64,000 bases of DNA from Actinomadura sp. K4S16 (GTDB taxonomy: Bacteria; Actinomycetota; Actinomycetes; Streptosporangiales; Streptosporangiaceae), in the NCBI RefSeq assembly GCF_008327685.1, contig NZ_BDDE01000010.1, positions 868,001 through 932,000 on the forward strand, given 5' to 3'. The notes beneath the pieces are model-generated. The model had not been told where the DNA came from, ran no database searches, and saw only the letters and a list, made by a program, of their open reading frames with translations. Below are positions 1 to 8,700 of this stretch, in pieces (position 1 is the first letter of the stretch; every line of letters starts with the position of its first letter). The translations under genes were made by a program, and so were the position numbers.

Positions 1-120
1 GCCCACGATCACCGTGAACGAGCCCTCCGGGACCGCCACGTCGAGGTCCTCGGCGATGGTGCGCTTGTCGTAGGCCAGGGTGAGCCCGGCGCCGGCGAGC
101 CGCGCGGTCGCGTCCTTCAT
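1..120 (-). CDS. Iron-siderophore ABC transporter ATP-binding protein (partial, N-terminus)
   Basis: Only the first 40 codons are in the window; the gene runs off the left edge. The visible part has the usual N-terminal beta strands of a FecE/FhuC-type ATPase (GAGLTLAYDKRTIAEDLDVAVPEGSFTVIVG) and stops just before where Walker A should appear. Its ATG overlaps the TGA of the upstream permease by 4 nt (ATGA at 117-120 region), so it is translationally coupled as the last known gene of a permease-permease-ATPase operon. The ATPase role is inferred from these residues and the context. Confidence 0.85.
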   Translation of the reverse strand, partial: MKDATARLAGAGLTLAYDKRTIAEDLDVAVPEGSFTVIVG

Positions 121-1268
121 CACATCCGTCCCGTCCTGCGTTGGGTCATGAGGAGCCAGACCAGGTACCCGCCGCCGAGCAGCCCGGTCACCACGCCGAC
201 CGGGAGCTGGCGGCCGGGGAATCCGCGCTGCGCCGCGAAGTCGGCGGCCACGAGCAGCGCGGCGCCCATGCACGCGGCCGGGAGCAGGTTCGGCCCGGCC
301 GTGCGGGTGAGGCGGCGGGCGAGCTGCGGCGCGGTCAGCGCGACGAACGAGACCGGCCCGGCCGCCGCGGCGGCGAGCGCGGTCAGCAGTACCGCCGCGG
401 CCAGGAGCAGCACCCGGACCCGGTCGATCGGGACGCCGAGGCCATGCGCCGCGTCGTCGCCCATCTCCAGCATTCGCAGCGCCCGCCCGCACCCGGCGAG
501 CACGAGCGGGCCGAGCACCGCGAGCGCCGCGATGACGGGCGCGGCGTCCGCCCAGTCGCGGCCGTCCAGGCTGCCGGTCAGCCACAGCACCGCGCGGGCC
601 GCGTCGGTGATCTGCGCCTGGGTGATCAGGTAGCCGTTGACGCCGGTCAGGATCGCGGCGACGCCGATGCCGACCAGGATGAGCCGCTGCCCGTGCGCGC
701 CGCGCCGCCCGGCCACCAAGTAGACGACCAGGCCGGTGAGCAGGCCGCCGGCGGCCGCGCCCGCAGCGACCGCGATGCTGCCGGCGCCGGTCAGCACGAT
801 CACGGCGAGGACGCCGGTCGCGGCGCCCTGGCTGAACCCGAGGATGTCGGGGCTGCCGAGCGGGTTGCGGACCAGCGACTGGAAGACCGCCCCGGCGAGC
901 CCGAGCGCCGCGCCAACCGCCAGCCCGGCCGCCACGCGCGGCAGCCGGATCCGGTTCACGATGAGCGAGTCGGCGGGCGACCCCCGCCCGGCGAGCGTCC
1001 GCACGACGTCGGCGGGGCTCATCGGGAAGTCGCCGCTGCCGATGAGCAGCACGCCCGTCCCCAGTGCCACGGCGAGGCAGGCCCCGGCGACGACGAGGGC
1101 ACGCGGCCGGAACCGGAACGACACCCCCGATGTCCGGACAACGACGGAACGGGTCGCCCCGCTGCGAGCTCCTTGTGGGGGGACGACCCCCCACACCCCC
1201 CGGTTCGCTCCGCTCTGCGTTTCCTGTGGGGGGACGACCCCCCACGCCCCCCGGTTCGCTCCGCTCAT
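120..1268 (-). CDS. FecCD-family iron-siderophore permease with repeat-bearing N-terminal extension
   Basis: Integral membrane permease of 382 aa that would pair with the permease encoded upstream to move ferric siderophore across the membrane. Family signatures include RLPRVAAGLAVGAALGLAGAVFQSLVRNPL near residue 90 and about nine hydrophobic helices. The ATG at 1268 overlaps the previous stop (ATGA) and has a strong AGGAGG seven nt upstream, so translation should start there. This gives an unusual N-terminus: two copies of a 17-residue peptide (SGANRGxWGVVPPQ plus three residues) encoded by a tandem 51-bp DNA repeat with GC hairpins. An alternative GTG start at 1124 (VSFRFRPRALVV) would exclude the repeats but lacks a good Shine-Dalgarno. 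Confidence 0.9.
   Translation of the reverse strand: MSGANRGAWGVVPPQETQSGANRGVWGVVPPQGARSGATRSVVVRTSGVSFRFRPRALVVAGACLAVALGTGVLLIGSGDFPMSPADVVRTLAGRGSPADSLIVNRIRLPRVAAGLAVGAALGLAGAVFQSLVRNPLGSPDILGFSQGAATGVLAVIVLTGAGSIAVAAGAAAGGLLTGLVVYLVAGRRGAHGQRLILVGIGVAAILTGVNGYLITQAQITDAARAVLWLTGSLDGRDWADAAPVIAALAVLGPLVLAGCGRALRMLEMGDDAAHGLGVPIDRVRVLLLAAAVLLTALAAAAAGPVSFVALTAPQLARRLTRTAGPNLLPAACMGAALLVAADFAAQRGFPGRQLPVGVVTGLLGGGYLVWLLMTQRRTGRM
1171..1266. repeat. Two tandem 51-bp GC-hairpin repeats (REP-like) inside the permease start
   Basis: Copies start near 1171 and 1222 and are offset by exactly 51 bp (17 codons). Each holds a hairpin of TGTGGGGGG, loop ACGA, CCCCCCACA (1174-1195; 1225-1246 with one wobble pair) followed by CCCCCCGGTTCGCTCCGCTC. 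The architecture resembles short palindromic repeats scattered in actinomycete genomes. Because the period is a multiple of three, the insertion keeps frame and is translated. Confidence 0.85.
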
Positions 1269-2320
1269 GAGAGGGACCTCCTGGGCCGCCGCACGAAGTA
1301 CAGGAAGACCGGCCCGCCCGCGACGACCATCACGACCCCGACCTGGAGCTCCGAGGGGCGCACGACCACGCGGCCGAGGACGTCCGCCGCGAGCATCAGG
1401 GCGGGCGCGAGGACCGCGCAGTACGGGATCAGCCGGCGCAGGTCGGGGCCGGTCAGCGCGCGGACCAGGTGCGGCACCATCAGCCCGACGAAGACGATCG
1501 GCCCGCACGCCGCCGTCGCCGCGCCGCACAGCAGCGTGACGGTGACGATCGCGGCGATCCGGACGCGGACGGGGTCCGCGCCGAGCGCGCGGGCGGCGTC
1601 CTCGCCCATCGCCATCGCGTTCAGCGGGCGGGCGAGCAGCAGGGCCGCCGCCAAGCCGACCAGGACGAACGGCGCGACGCGGACGACGGTGTAGCCCTGC
1701 GCGGCGGCGAGCGACCCGACCGTCCAGAAGCGCATCCGGTCGAGGGACGCCGTGTCGAGCAGCTGCACCGCGTTCACGTAGGAGTAGAGCGCGGCGTTCA
1801 GCGCCGACCCGGCGAGGGCGAGCCGGGCCGGGGTGGCGGCGCGCCCGCCGCCGACCGCGTAGAGCAGGACCGCGACGGCGCCCGCGCCGGCGAACGCGAA
1901 CCACACGAACCCGGTGAACGAGGTGACGCCGAGGAAGGAGATGGCCGACACGACCGCGGCGGCGGCGCCCGCGTTGATGCCGAGGATGCCGGGGTCGGCG
2001 AGCGGGTTGCGGGTGAGCGACTGCATGACCGCGCCGGCGAGGCCGAGCGCCGTCCCCGCGAGCAGCCCGAGCAGGGTGCGCGGCAGGCGCATCTCGCGGA
2101 CGAGCGCGTACGCGGGCGAATCGGCTTGCAGCAGCCCGTCCCAGACCTGGCCGGGCGGCAGCGGCTTCGCGCCGACCCCGAGGCTCAGCACGACGGCGGC
2201 GAGCAGGAGCAGCAGCGCGCCGGCGAGCCCGGCGGCCCACCGCGCGCCCGGCGGCGGGGCGGGCGCCGGCCGCGGGGCGGGCGCGGGCGGCGCGACCGGC
2301 GGCGACTTCGTCGACGACAC
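1265..2320 (-). CDS. FecCD-family iron-siderophore permease
   Basis: First permease of the operon, 351 aa, start GTG at 2320 with GGAG about 8 nt upstream. It shows a proline-rich cytoplasmic N-terminus (residues 1-28), then multiple membrane helices and the BtuC/FecCD motif MRLPRTLLGLLAGTALGLAG followed by MQSLTRNPLADPGILGINAGA. It probably forms a heterodimer with the product of the next gene. Transcription starts from the divergent promoter carrying an IdeR-type iron box, so expression should rise under iron starvation. Confidence 0.92.
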   Translation of the reverse strand: MSSTKSPPVAPPAPAPRPAPAPPPGARWAAGLAGALLLLLAAVVLSLGVGAKPLPPGQVWDGLLQADSPAYALVREMRLPRTLLGLLAGTALGLAGAVMQSLTRNPLADPGILGINAGAAAAVVSAISFLGVTSFTGFVWFAFAGAGAVAVLLYAVGGGRAATPARLALAGSALNAALYSYVNAVQLLDTASLDRMRFWTVGSLAAAQGYTVVRVAPFVLVGLAAALLLARPLNAMAMGEDAARALGADPVRVRIAAIVTVTLLCGAATAACGPIVFVGLMVPHLVRALTGPDLRRLIPYCAVLAPALMLAADVLGRVVVRPSELQVGVVMVVAGGPVFLYFVRRPRRSLS

Positions 2321-2380
2321 GTGACGGGCTCCGGGGGAGGGCCGGGGACCACCGTGACGGCCCCCACTCTGGACAAGATC

Positions 2381-2399
2381 TTAGGTTAGGTTAACCTAA
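2381..2399. promoter_or_regulatory. IdeR/DmdR iron box between divergent siderophore-uptake operons
   Basis: The 19-mer TTAGGTTAGGTTAACCTAA differs at one base from the well-known DtxR/IdeR consensus TTAGGTTAGGCTAACCTAA. It lies 61 bp upstream of the permease start on the minus strand and 54 bp upstream of the binding-protein ATG on the plus strand, so one Fe-bound repressor pair could shut both promoters. Confidence 0.93.
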
Positions 2400-2453
2400 G
2401 TCGCCATCGGCCGACCATCCGGCCGTGCACCTTGATTTGGGAGAACGTCGGAA

Positions 2454-3482
2454 ATGTCGAACATCGGGGCACAGAGCCTCACCCGCCGCGGCCTGCTCGG
2501 CGCGGGCGGCGCCCTCGCCCTCGGGGCCCTCATCAGCGCGTGCGGAGGCGGTGACGACGCGAGCGGAACGGCCTCGCCGGGCGGCGGCGCCTGGGCGTTC
2601 ACCGACGACCGCGGCACGCGGATCCGGCTGAAGGCGCGCCCGCAGCGGGTCGTGGCGTACGTCGGCGCCGCCGCCGCCCTCTACGACTTCGGCGTGGACC
2701 GGCAGCTCGTCGGCGTGTACGGCCCGACGAAGCTCGCGGACGGCAAGCCCGACCCGCAGGCCGGGAACCTGCCCGTCGACCGGCTGGAGGTCATCGGCAA
2801 CGCCTACGGCGAGTTCAACATCGAGAAGTACGCCGCGCTGCGCCCCGACCTGCTCGTCGACAACATGTTCGTGCCGGGCGAGCTCTTCTACGTCCCGGCC
2901 GAGAGCAAGGAGAAGATCTTCGCGCTGGCGGCCTCCGCCGGCATCTCCACGGGCGCCGTCGCGCTGCCGAAGCCGATCGAGCGGACCGCCGCGCTCGCCG
3001 CGGCGCTCGGCGCCGACCTGAAGTCGGCGAAGGTCACCGCCGCCAAGGCGCGGTTCGACAAGGCGGCCGAGTCCCTGCGCGCCGCAGCCGAGGCCAAGCC
3101 GGGGCTGAAGGTGCTGGCGGCCTCCGCGAGCCCCGACCTGTTCTACGCCTCCAGCCCGGCCAAGAACACCGACCTCATCTACTTCAAGGAACTCGGCGTC
3201 GACCTGATCGTCCCGGAGAAGCCGGGCAAGGACGGCTACTTCGAGGAGCTGAGCTGGGAGAACGCCGACAAGTACAAGGCCGACGTCATCTTGCTCGACT
3301 CCCGCACGCAGGCGCTCCAGCCGAAGGACCTCGGCTCCAAGCCGTCCTGGAAGGACCTGCCCGCGGTGAAGGCGGGCCAGGTCATCGCCTGGCAGGCCGA
3401 GCCCCGCTTCTCCTACGAGGGCTGCGCGCCGGTCGTCGAGGCGCTCGCCGCGTCCATCCGGTCGGCGAAGAAGACGGGCTGA
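2454..3482 (+). CDS. Iron-siderophore ABC transporter substrate-binding lipoprotein
   Basis: Binding protein of 342 aa expected at the outer face of the membrane, delivering ferric siderophore to the permease pair encoded divergently. The N-terminus has a twin-arginine-type signal (TRRGLLGAGGALALGALISAC) ending in a lipobox cysteine near residue 29. The rest fits the FepB/FhuD class III fold: a first lobe with RPQRVVAYVGAAAALYDFGV, a long helix region and a second lobe ending VVEALAASIRSAKK. A GGGAG lies about 10 nt before the ATG. The gene is controlled by the iron box 54 bp upstream and is followed 10 bp later by the siderophore-interacting protein. Confidence 0.93.
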   Translation: MSNIGAQSLTRRGLLGAGGALALGALISACGGGDDASGTASPGGGAWAFTDDRGTRIRLKARPQRVVAYVGAAAALYDFGVDRQLVGVYGPTKLADGKPDPQAGNLPVDRLEVIGNAYGEFNIEKYAALRPDLLVDNMFVPGELFYVPAESKEKIFALAASAGISTGAVALPKPIERTAALAAALGADLKSAKVTAAKARFDKAAESLRAAAEAKPGLKVLAASASPDLFYASSPAKNTDLIYFKELGVDLIVPEKPGKDGYFEELSWENADKYKADVILLDSRTQALQPKDLGSKPSWKDLPAVKAGQVIAWQAEPRFSYEGCAPVVEALAASIRSAKKTG

Positions 3483-3492
3483 GAGGCGGACG

Positions 3493-4326
3493 ATGCCGAG
3501 GACACCGGCGCACCCGTACGCCTTCTTCGACCTGCACGTCCTGCGGGCCGAGCGGCTCGGCCCGTCCATGGTGCGCGTCACCTTCGGCGGGGAGGCCGTG
3601 GACGGCTTCGTCAGCGGAGGGCGCGACCAGCGGTTCAAGCTGTTCCTGCCGCACCCGCACCAGAACGCCCCCGTGATGCCGCGCGGGAGCGGCGCCGACA
3701 CGTGGTTCGCCGACTGGCGGGCGCTGGACCCGGCCGTGCGCGGCATCATGCGGTCCTACACCGTCCGCGGCAAGCGCCCCGGCGAGCTGGACGTCGACTT
3801 CGCGCTGCACATGGACGGCGCGTCCGGCCCGGCGGCCCGCTGGGCGGCGGCGGCGAGCGCGGGCGACCGCGTCACCGTCCTCGGCCCGACGGGTCCCGAC
3901 AACGGCGGCTGCGACTTCCGGCCGCCGCCCGGCGCCCCGGTGGTGATGGCGGGCGACCTCACCGCGCTGCCCGCCATCGCCGGGAACCTCGCCTGGCTGC
4001 CCGCCGGGACGTCCGCGCGGGTCTGGATCGACGTCCCGCATCCCGGCGACCGGCAGGACCTGCCGACCGCGGCCGACGCGCAGGTCACCTGGGTCTCCCC
4101 CGGCGGGCTGCTGGACGCCGTGCGCGCGGCGGAGGTCCCGGACGGCGCCTACGCGTGGATCGCGGGCGAGTCCGCCGTGGTCAAGGCGCTGCGGCGGCAC
4201 CTGGTGGCCGAGCGCGGGCTGGACCGCCGCGCCGTCGTCTTCACCGGCTACTGGCGGCGCGGCTCCACCGAGGAGGACCTGCTCGCCGAGGTCGTCGCCG
4301 GCGGCAGCCCCGCCACCGAGGAGTGA
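3493..4326 (+). CDS. Siderophore-interacting protein (FAD ferric-siderophore reductase, ViuB/SIP family)
   Basis: Cytoplasmic flavoprotein of 277 aa predicted to reduce Fe(III) in imported siderophores and so release iron. The FAD-binding beta barrel contains MRSYTVR (about residues 85-91) and the phosphate-binding LGPTGPDNGG (about 132-141). The C-terminal SIP half contains GAYAWIAGESAVVKALRRHLV and ends in TGYWRRGSTEED, both typical of the family. It follows the binding protein with a 10-bp gap and shares its IdeR-controlled promoter. Confidence 0.93.
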   Translation: MPRTPAHPYAFFDLHVLRAERLGPSMVRVTFGGEAVDGFVSGGRDQRFKLFLPHPHQNAPVMPRGSGADTWFADWRALDPAVRGIMRSYTVRGKRPGELDVDFALHMDGASGPAARWAAAASAGDRVTVLGPTGPDNGGCDFRPPPGAPVVMAGDLTALPAIAGNLAWLPAGTSARVWIDVPHPGDRQDLPTAADAQVTWVSPGGLLDAVRAAEVPDGAYAWIAGESAVVKALRRHLVAERGLDRRAVVFTGYWRRGSTEEDLLAEVVAGGSPATEE

Positions 4327-4399
4327 CACCCCGCCTCCGGGCGGAGCACCATCTCTGGAGGCGGGCGGCGGACCGGCATGCCCCGGGGGAACGGTCGGG

Positions 4400-4609
4400 T
4401 CAGCCCAGGTCCAGGGCGCCGCTCTTCACTCGCCGCGCGAACGCGAGCCACTCGGCGGAGGCGAAGACGAGCTTCGGTCCGTCGGGGTCCTTGGAGTCCC
4501 GCACGCCGACGTTCGCGGCAAGTCCCGCCACTTCCACGCAGGCGCCACCGGTGTCACCGCTACGACTGCTCTTCCGCCACTGGATCTTCGACACGCTACG
4601 GATGCTCAC
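4400..4609 (-). CDS. DUF397 domain protein
   Basis: Small actinobacterial protein of 69 aa. It has the DUF397 core W-R-K-S-S-x-S (IQWRKSSRSGDTGGACVEV), a V-R-D-S-K-D-P-x-G-P segment and a final hydrophobic W-L-A-F motif. It overlaps the upstream XRE gene by 4 nt (ATGA at 4606-4609), the standard arrangement of this pair. Such pairs are widespread in filamentous actinobacteria and some affect development; no specific function is visible here. Confidence 0.93.
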   Translation of the reverse strand: MSIRSVSKIQWRKSSRSGDTGGACVEVAGLAANVGVRDSKDPDGPKLVFASAEWLAFARRVKSGALDLG

Positions 4610-5433
4610 AAGTCCTCCAGGATCGCGTGAAGGAGCTTCAGGGACTCGTCCGTGGGCAGCGCCACTCCCCTGATCAGATCGAAACGTAGCGCATACGCCC
4701 GAACCGTACCTCTTCTCTCGATCAACTGGCCGCCCACGTGCCCCTCCACGTAGGCGAGATCCGGCTCCTCACCAAAGCCGAGGATCATGAACGCCCCCAT
4801 GACCCCGGGGTAGGACCCCTTGGCACCCGGGACGATCTGCAGCGTGATGTTCATCCGATCGGCCAGATCGATCAGGTGCTGCACCTGACCGCGCATGACC
4901 TCCGGTCCTCCGACCGGCCTCCTGAGCGCGTACTCGTCGAATACCACGACCACATGGCAGGGGTCTTCACCTTCGAGGATCGCCTGGCGAGACAGCCGCG
5001 TCGCCACCAGTTCCTCCGCCTCCTCCGGGCTCCGTCCGGCCTTCAGTTGCTCGTGCGCATACTCCCGCGTCTGGAAGAGACCGGTCACGGCCATGGCCTC
5101 AAAGGTGTGAATCACCCGCGCCACCGCTTCGCGCTGGAGGAACTCCGCGAAGCCGGGCGGGAGGATCTGCAGGTGGCCGAGCCGCTGGATCCACTCCCAT
5201 AAGCGAAGAAATGCCCCTTTCGTCTCGAAGAACGTGTCGCAGTCCTTCGCGAAATCCTCGGAGGGCGCATTGTCTCCGCGCTCTATCTGGCCGACCCATT
5301 GAGGCGAGTAGCCGAGTCTCGCACCGAGTTGCGGGCGCCCGAGACCTGCCGCTTCGCGACAGGCGCGTAGTTCAGCACCGAAGTACTCGATGGGAGTTTT
5401 CGGGACTTCGAGATCACGAGGACGACGGGGCAT
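4606..5433 (-). CDS. XRE-family regulator with DUF5753 domain
   Basis: An N-terminal helix-turn-helix (FGAELRACREAAGLGRPQLGARLGYSPQWVGQIERGDNAPS) is followed by a DUF5753 domain containing ARVIHTFEAMAVTGLFQTREYA and VVVFDEYALRRPVGGPEVM. It forms a coupled pair with the DUF397 gene. Two starts are possible. ATG at 5433 (MPRRPRD) has GGAG 8 nt upstream and matches the conserved part. ATG at 5502 would add 23 residues and also has a GGGAG. I prefer 5433 because the extra residues look unconserved. Confidence 0.9.
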   Translation of the reverse strand: MPRRPRDLEVPKTPIEYFGAELRACREAAGLGRPQLGARLGYSPQWVGQIERGDNAPSEDFAKDCDTFFETKGAFLRLWEWIQRLGHLQILPPGFAEFLQREAVARVIHTFEAMAVTGLFQTREYAHEQLKAGRSPEEAEELVATRLSRQAILEGEDPCHVVVVFDEYALRRPVGGPEVMRGQVQHLIDLADRMNITLQIVPGAKGSYPGVMGAFMILGFGEEPDLAYVEGHVGGQLIERRGTVRAYALRFDLIRGVALPTDESLKLLHAILEDL

Positions 5434-5774
5434 CGTTGACTCCACAGGCCGGAGGGCAGCACCGGTTTCGACTGCGCCAGGGGGACTTTTCCAGGCATTC
5501 ATCTCGCTCTCCCGATTTTAAATCGAATACCAGAAGCCGTGGAGCGATTAATCAAAGAAGCCGGCCATGGTGGATCCAATGTGGCGAGGCGGCCCCGCAA
5601 GCCGGTCACCCGGCCACCGCACGCCGCCGTTCGACGCGCTACGACCGGCCTCGGCGACCGGGCCGCCTCCGCCCCGTTCGCGCGGGCGTCACCGGCCTTG
5701 ACGATCACCTGACAGCGAGTCGCGGCATCGGTGATGATGGTTGATCTCAACGACGAGAATTCGAGGAGACCGCC

Positions 5775-8700
5775 TTGGCGGAGCAGAGGGCACTCACTCA
5801 CCCGATTCCCGACCTGCTCCAGGCGACCCGCGCCGAGATCACCGCCCTGCTGCACGACGACCGGGCGGGTGCGCCGAAGATCACGCTGCGTGCCGGGCGC
5901 CTTGTGGCGCAGGCGGGCGATGAGCACGAGCACGTCTTCGAATGCAGGCGGTGGAACAAGGCCCTGGTGGGCAAGGACCTGCTCATCCGCGCGGCGCGCT
6001 CCAAGGCGCCCTGGGAGCGGGCCGTCGCGACCCGGTCGCCGGACGGAAAGGTCCGCGTCGTCACCGCCGCCGATCTCGGCCAGCGCCCCGAGGGCGCGAC
6101 CCTCACGGAGGACGAGACGTCCGGCTGGGAGGTCCTGGCCGACAGGCTCGCGCAGGCCGGCGACTCCGACTCGCCACTGAAGCTCCCTGTCGCGTCCTGG
6201 GTCTTCGGTCTGGGCCGCCCTCGCATCGACCGCTGCTCCACCCCGGCGCGGTTCATTCGCGGATACGCGGAGCGCCGGTTCAACGCGCGCCAGCGCGCCG
6301 CCGTCGAGCAGGCACTGGGCAGTCAGATCACCTTCGTGTGGGGGCCGCCCGGCACCGGCAAGACCGAGGTCGTCTCCGCCATCGTCGAGGGCTGCTACCG
6401 GCAGGGGCACCGCGTCCTGTTCGTCGCCCCGACCAAGGTCGCGGTCGACCAGGCGCTCGAACGCGTCTGCGCGCTGCTGGCCTGTGAGGACGGGTTCGAC
6501 GGCGGGCTCGTCCAGCGGGCGGGGGATATCGCCGTCGCCTCGCTGACGGAGAAGTACGGCGACCAGATCGTCCCCGAACGCGTGGCCGAGCGCCTGGGCG
6601 GCGAGCTGGACTCCCGGATCGCGGAGGAGTCGGAGCGCCTCGACGGGATGCGGGGCCACCTCGCCGTCCACGAGGAGTACGCGGCCCTGCTCGGGCACCG
6701 CGACCGGCTGGCCCGCGAGATGGAGGGCATCATCCGGGCGCTGTCCGAGATCGAGCACGACCGGTCGGCCGCGCTCCAGGCGATCGAGGTCCTCCGGCGT
6801 CAGATCACCGACCTCGGCCGGCCGTCCGGGCTGTTCGCCCAGCGAAAGGCCGCGAAGCTGGCGGAGCTGCAGGCGGGCCTCGCCGTCCAGGAGGGGAAGG
6901 CGTGGCAGATCGACCAGCACAGGCAGGCGGCCATACGCGACCACGAGATCCGCGCCGCCGAGTTCGCTGCTGCGAGGAGCGGGGCCGAGGAACTCGGTCT
7001 CCGGGTGCGCGACGTGCCTGCGGAGTCCTGGCTCCGCACCGAGGTCCCCCGATCGGCCGACCGGCTCAAAGAACTGCGGCGGCAGCGGCAGCAGATCGCC
7101 GAGGCGGTGCGCGGCCGCTGCCGCGTGATGGGCACGACCGTCTCGAAAGCGGTACAGACGCGCACGCTGATGGACGGCATCGACGTCGTCGTGATCGACG
7201 AAGCGGGGATGGTGAACCTGCCGTCGGCGTGGTTCGTGGCCGGCCTCGCGGGGAAGCGCGTCGTCCTGGCGGGCGACTTCCGCCAGTTGCCCGCCATCAC
7301 CCACGGCTCCTCCAGCCGGAAGGCGTCCCCGGACGCCAGGAAGCACTCTCGCGAGTGGATGGACCGCGACGCGTTCCACGCCGCCGGCCTCGTGGACGAG
7401 AGCGGCAGGGCCCGCCCGGACGCAAGGATGGTGTGCCTCAACGAGCAGTACCGCATGCGGCACGCCATCTGCGCCATCGTCAACGAAGTCGCTTACCGGG
7501 ACTCTCCGCTGGCGACGGGCCGGTCCGAGCGCAGCCGTCTGCCGTCCTCGCTTGTCGAGGAACCGCTCGTGCTCGTCGACACGTCCAGCCGGCGGGTCGC
7601 GAACACCGTCGGCAGGGAGGCGCACAAATCCAACCCGGTACACGAAGCGGTCATTCATGAGCTGATTCGCGGCCTGCAGTACGACGGAGTACTGCCCGCA
7701 CGCAAGCATCCCGTCCCCCCGGAGCGGCGCGGGCCGACGGACTCGCTCGGCATCATCACCCCGTACCGAAACCAGGTGAACGCTCTCGGCACGAGCCTCA
7801 GAGAACGCTTCGGCGTGGAATACGACGGCCTGGTCGACACGGTCCACCGGTTTCAAGGAAGCCAGCGGCCCATGGTCATCATCGACACGGTCGCCGGCGC
7901 GGGCAGCAGGCTGGGTTTCTTCTACGAGGACGTCGGCCTGGCGTCGACGACGACGAGACTCCTCAACGTCGCGCTCAGCCGGGCGCAGGACCACCTGGTC
8001 GTCGTGGCCGACGTCGAGTTCCTGCGCCGGGAGTTGCCGCCGCACGGCGAGGCGGCACGGATGCTCCGCCACCTCGCAACCCACGCGCAGCGGCTACCGG
8101 TCGAAGACCTGGTGCCCGTTCGAGCGGCCTCCGACCTGGGAGGACTCGACGAGAAGGAACTGGCCCGCCCGGCCTTCTTCCCCGCCGACGAAGTCGCACG
8201 CGCCGTGGCCTGGGACATCGCCAGGGCCGAGACCGGCATCGACGTCTACTGCGCCTTCCTCAACGACAGCGCGGTCCGGAAATGGCGGCGCCTCCTTGCC
8301 CGCCGCATCTCGGAAGGCGTCCGAGTCACCGTGCACACCCGCCCGCCCGAGCCCGGTTCGCCCCAGGCCAGGCTCATCGACCTGCTGCGCGGCGAGGGCT
8401 GCCAGGTGACGCAGCGGGAGCGCATGCACGAGAAGATTCTCATCCTCGACGACACCGTTCTCTGGCATGGATCGTTGAACCTGCTCGCCCACAGCGGCTC
8501 GACCGACCTCATGATGCGCATGACCGACCGGGGAGCATGCGAACGCGTCCGGCGGATCATCGACGCTGCCCGGATGGACCGCCCCGCACGCACCCCGCGC
8601 CCACGAGGCGAAGGGCAGGCTCCTCGCGCCGATCGGAGTCCGTCCGAGGGGGACCGCCCGGGCGCGGGCGACGTCGTCCACGGTCGGCTGTACGTATCCG

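Noticed and set aside
1171-1266. Tandem palindromic repeats as a CRISPR array
   Set aside because: Only two near-identical units without unique spacers, located in frame inside a gene; no cas genes in the window.
1269-2240. N-terminal extension of the second FecCD permease to a start near 2240
   Set aside because: It would overlap the first permease in another frame and reads as Arg/Ala-rich non-protein; the ATG at 1268 has a strong Shine-Dalgarno.
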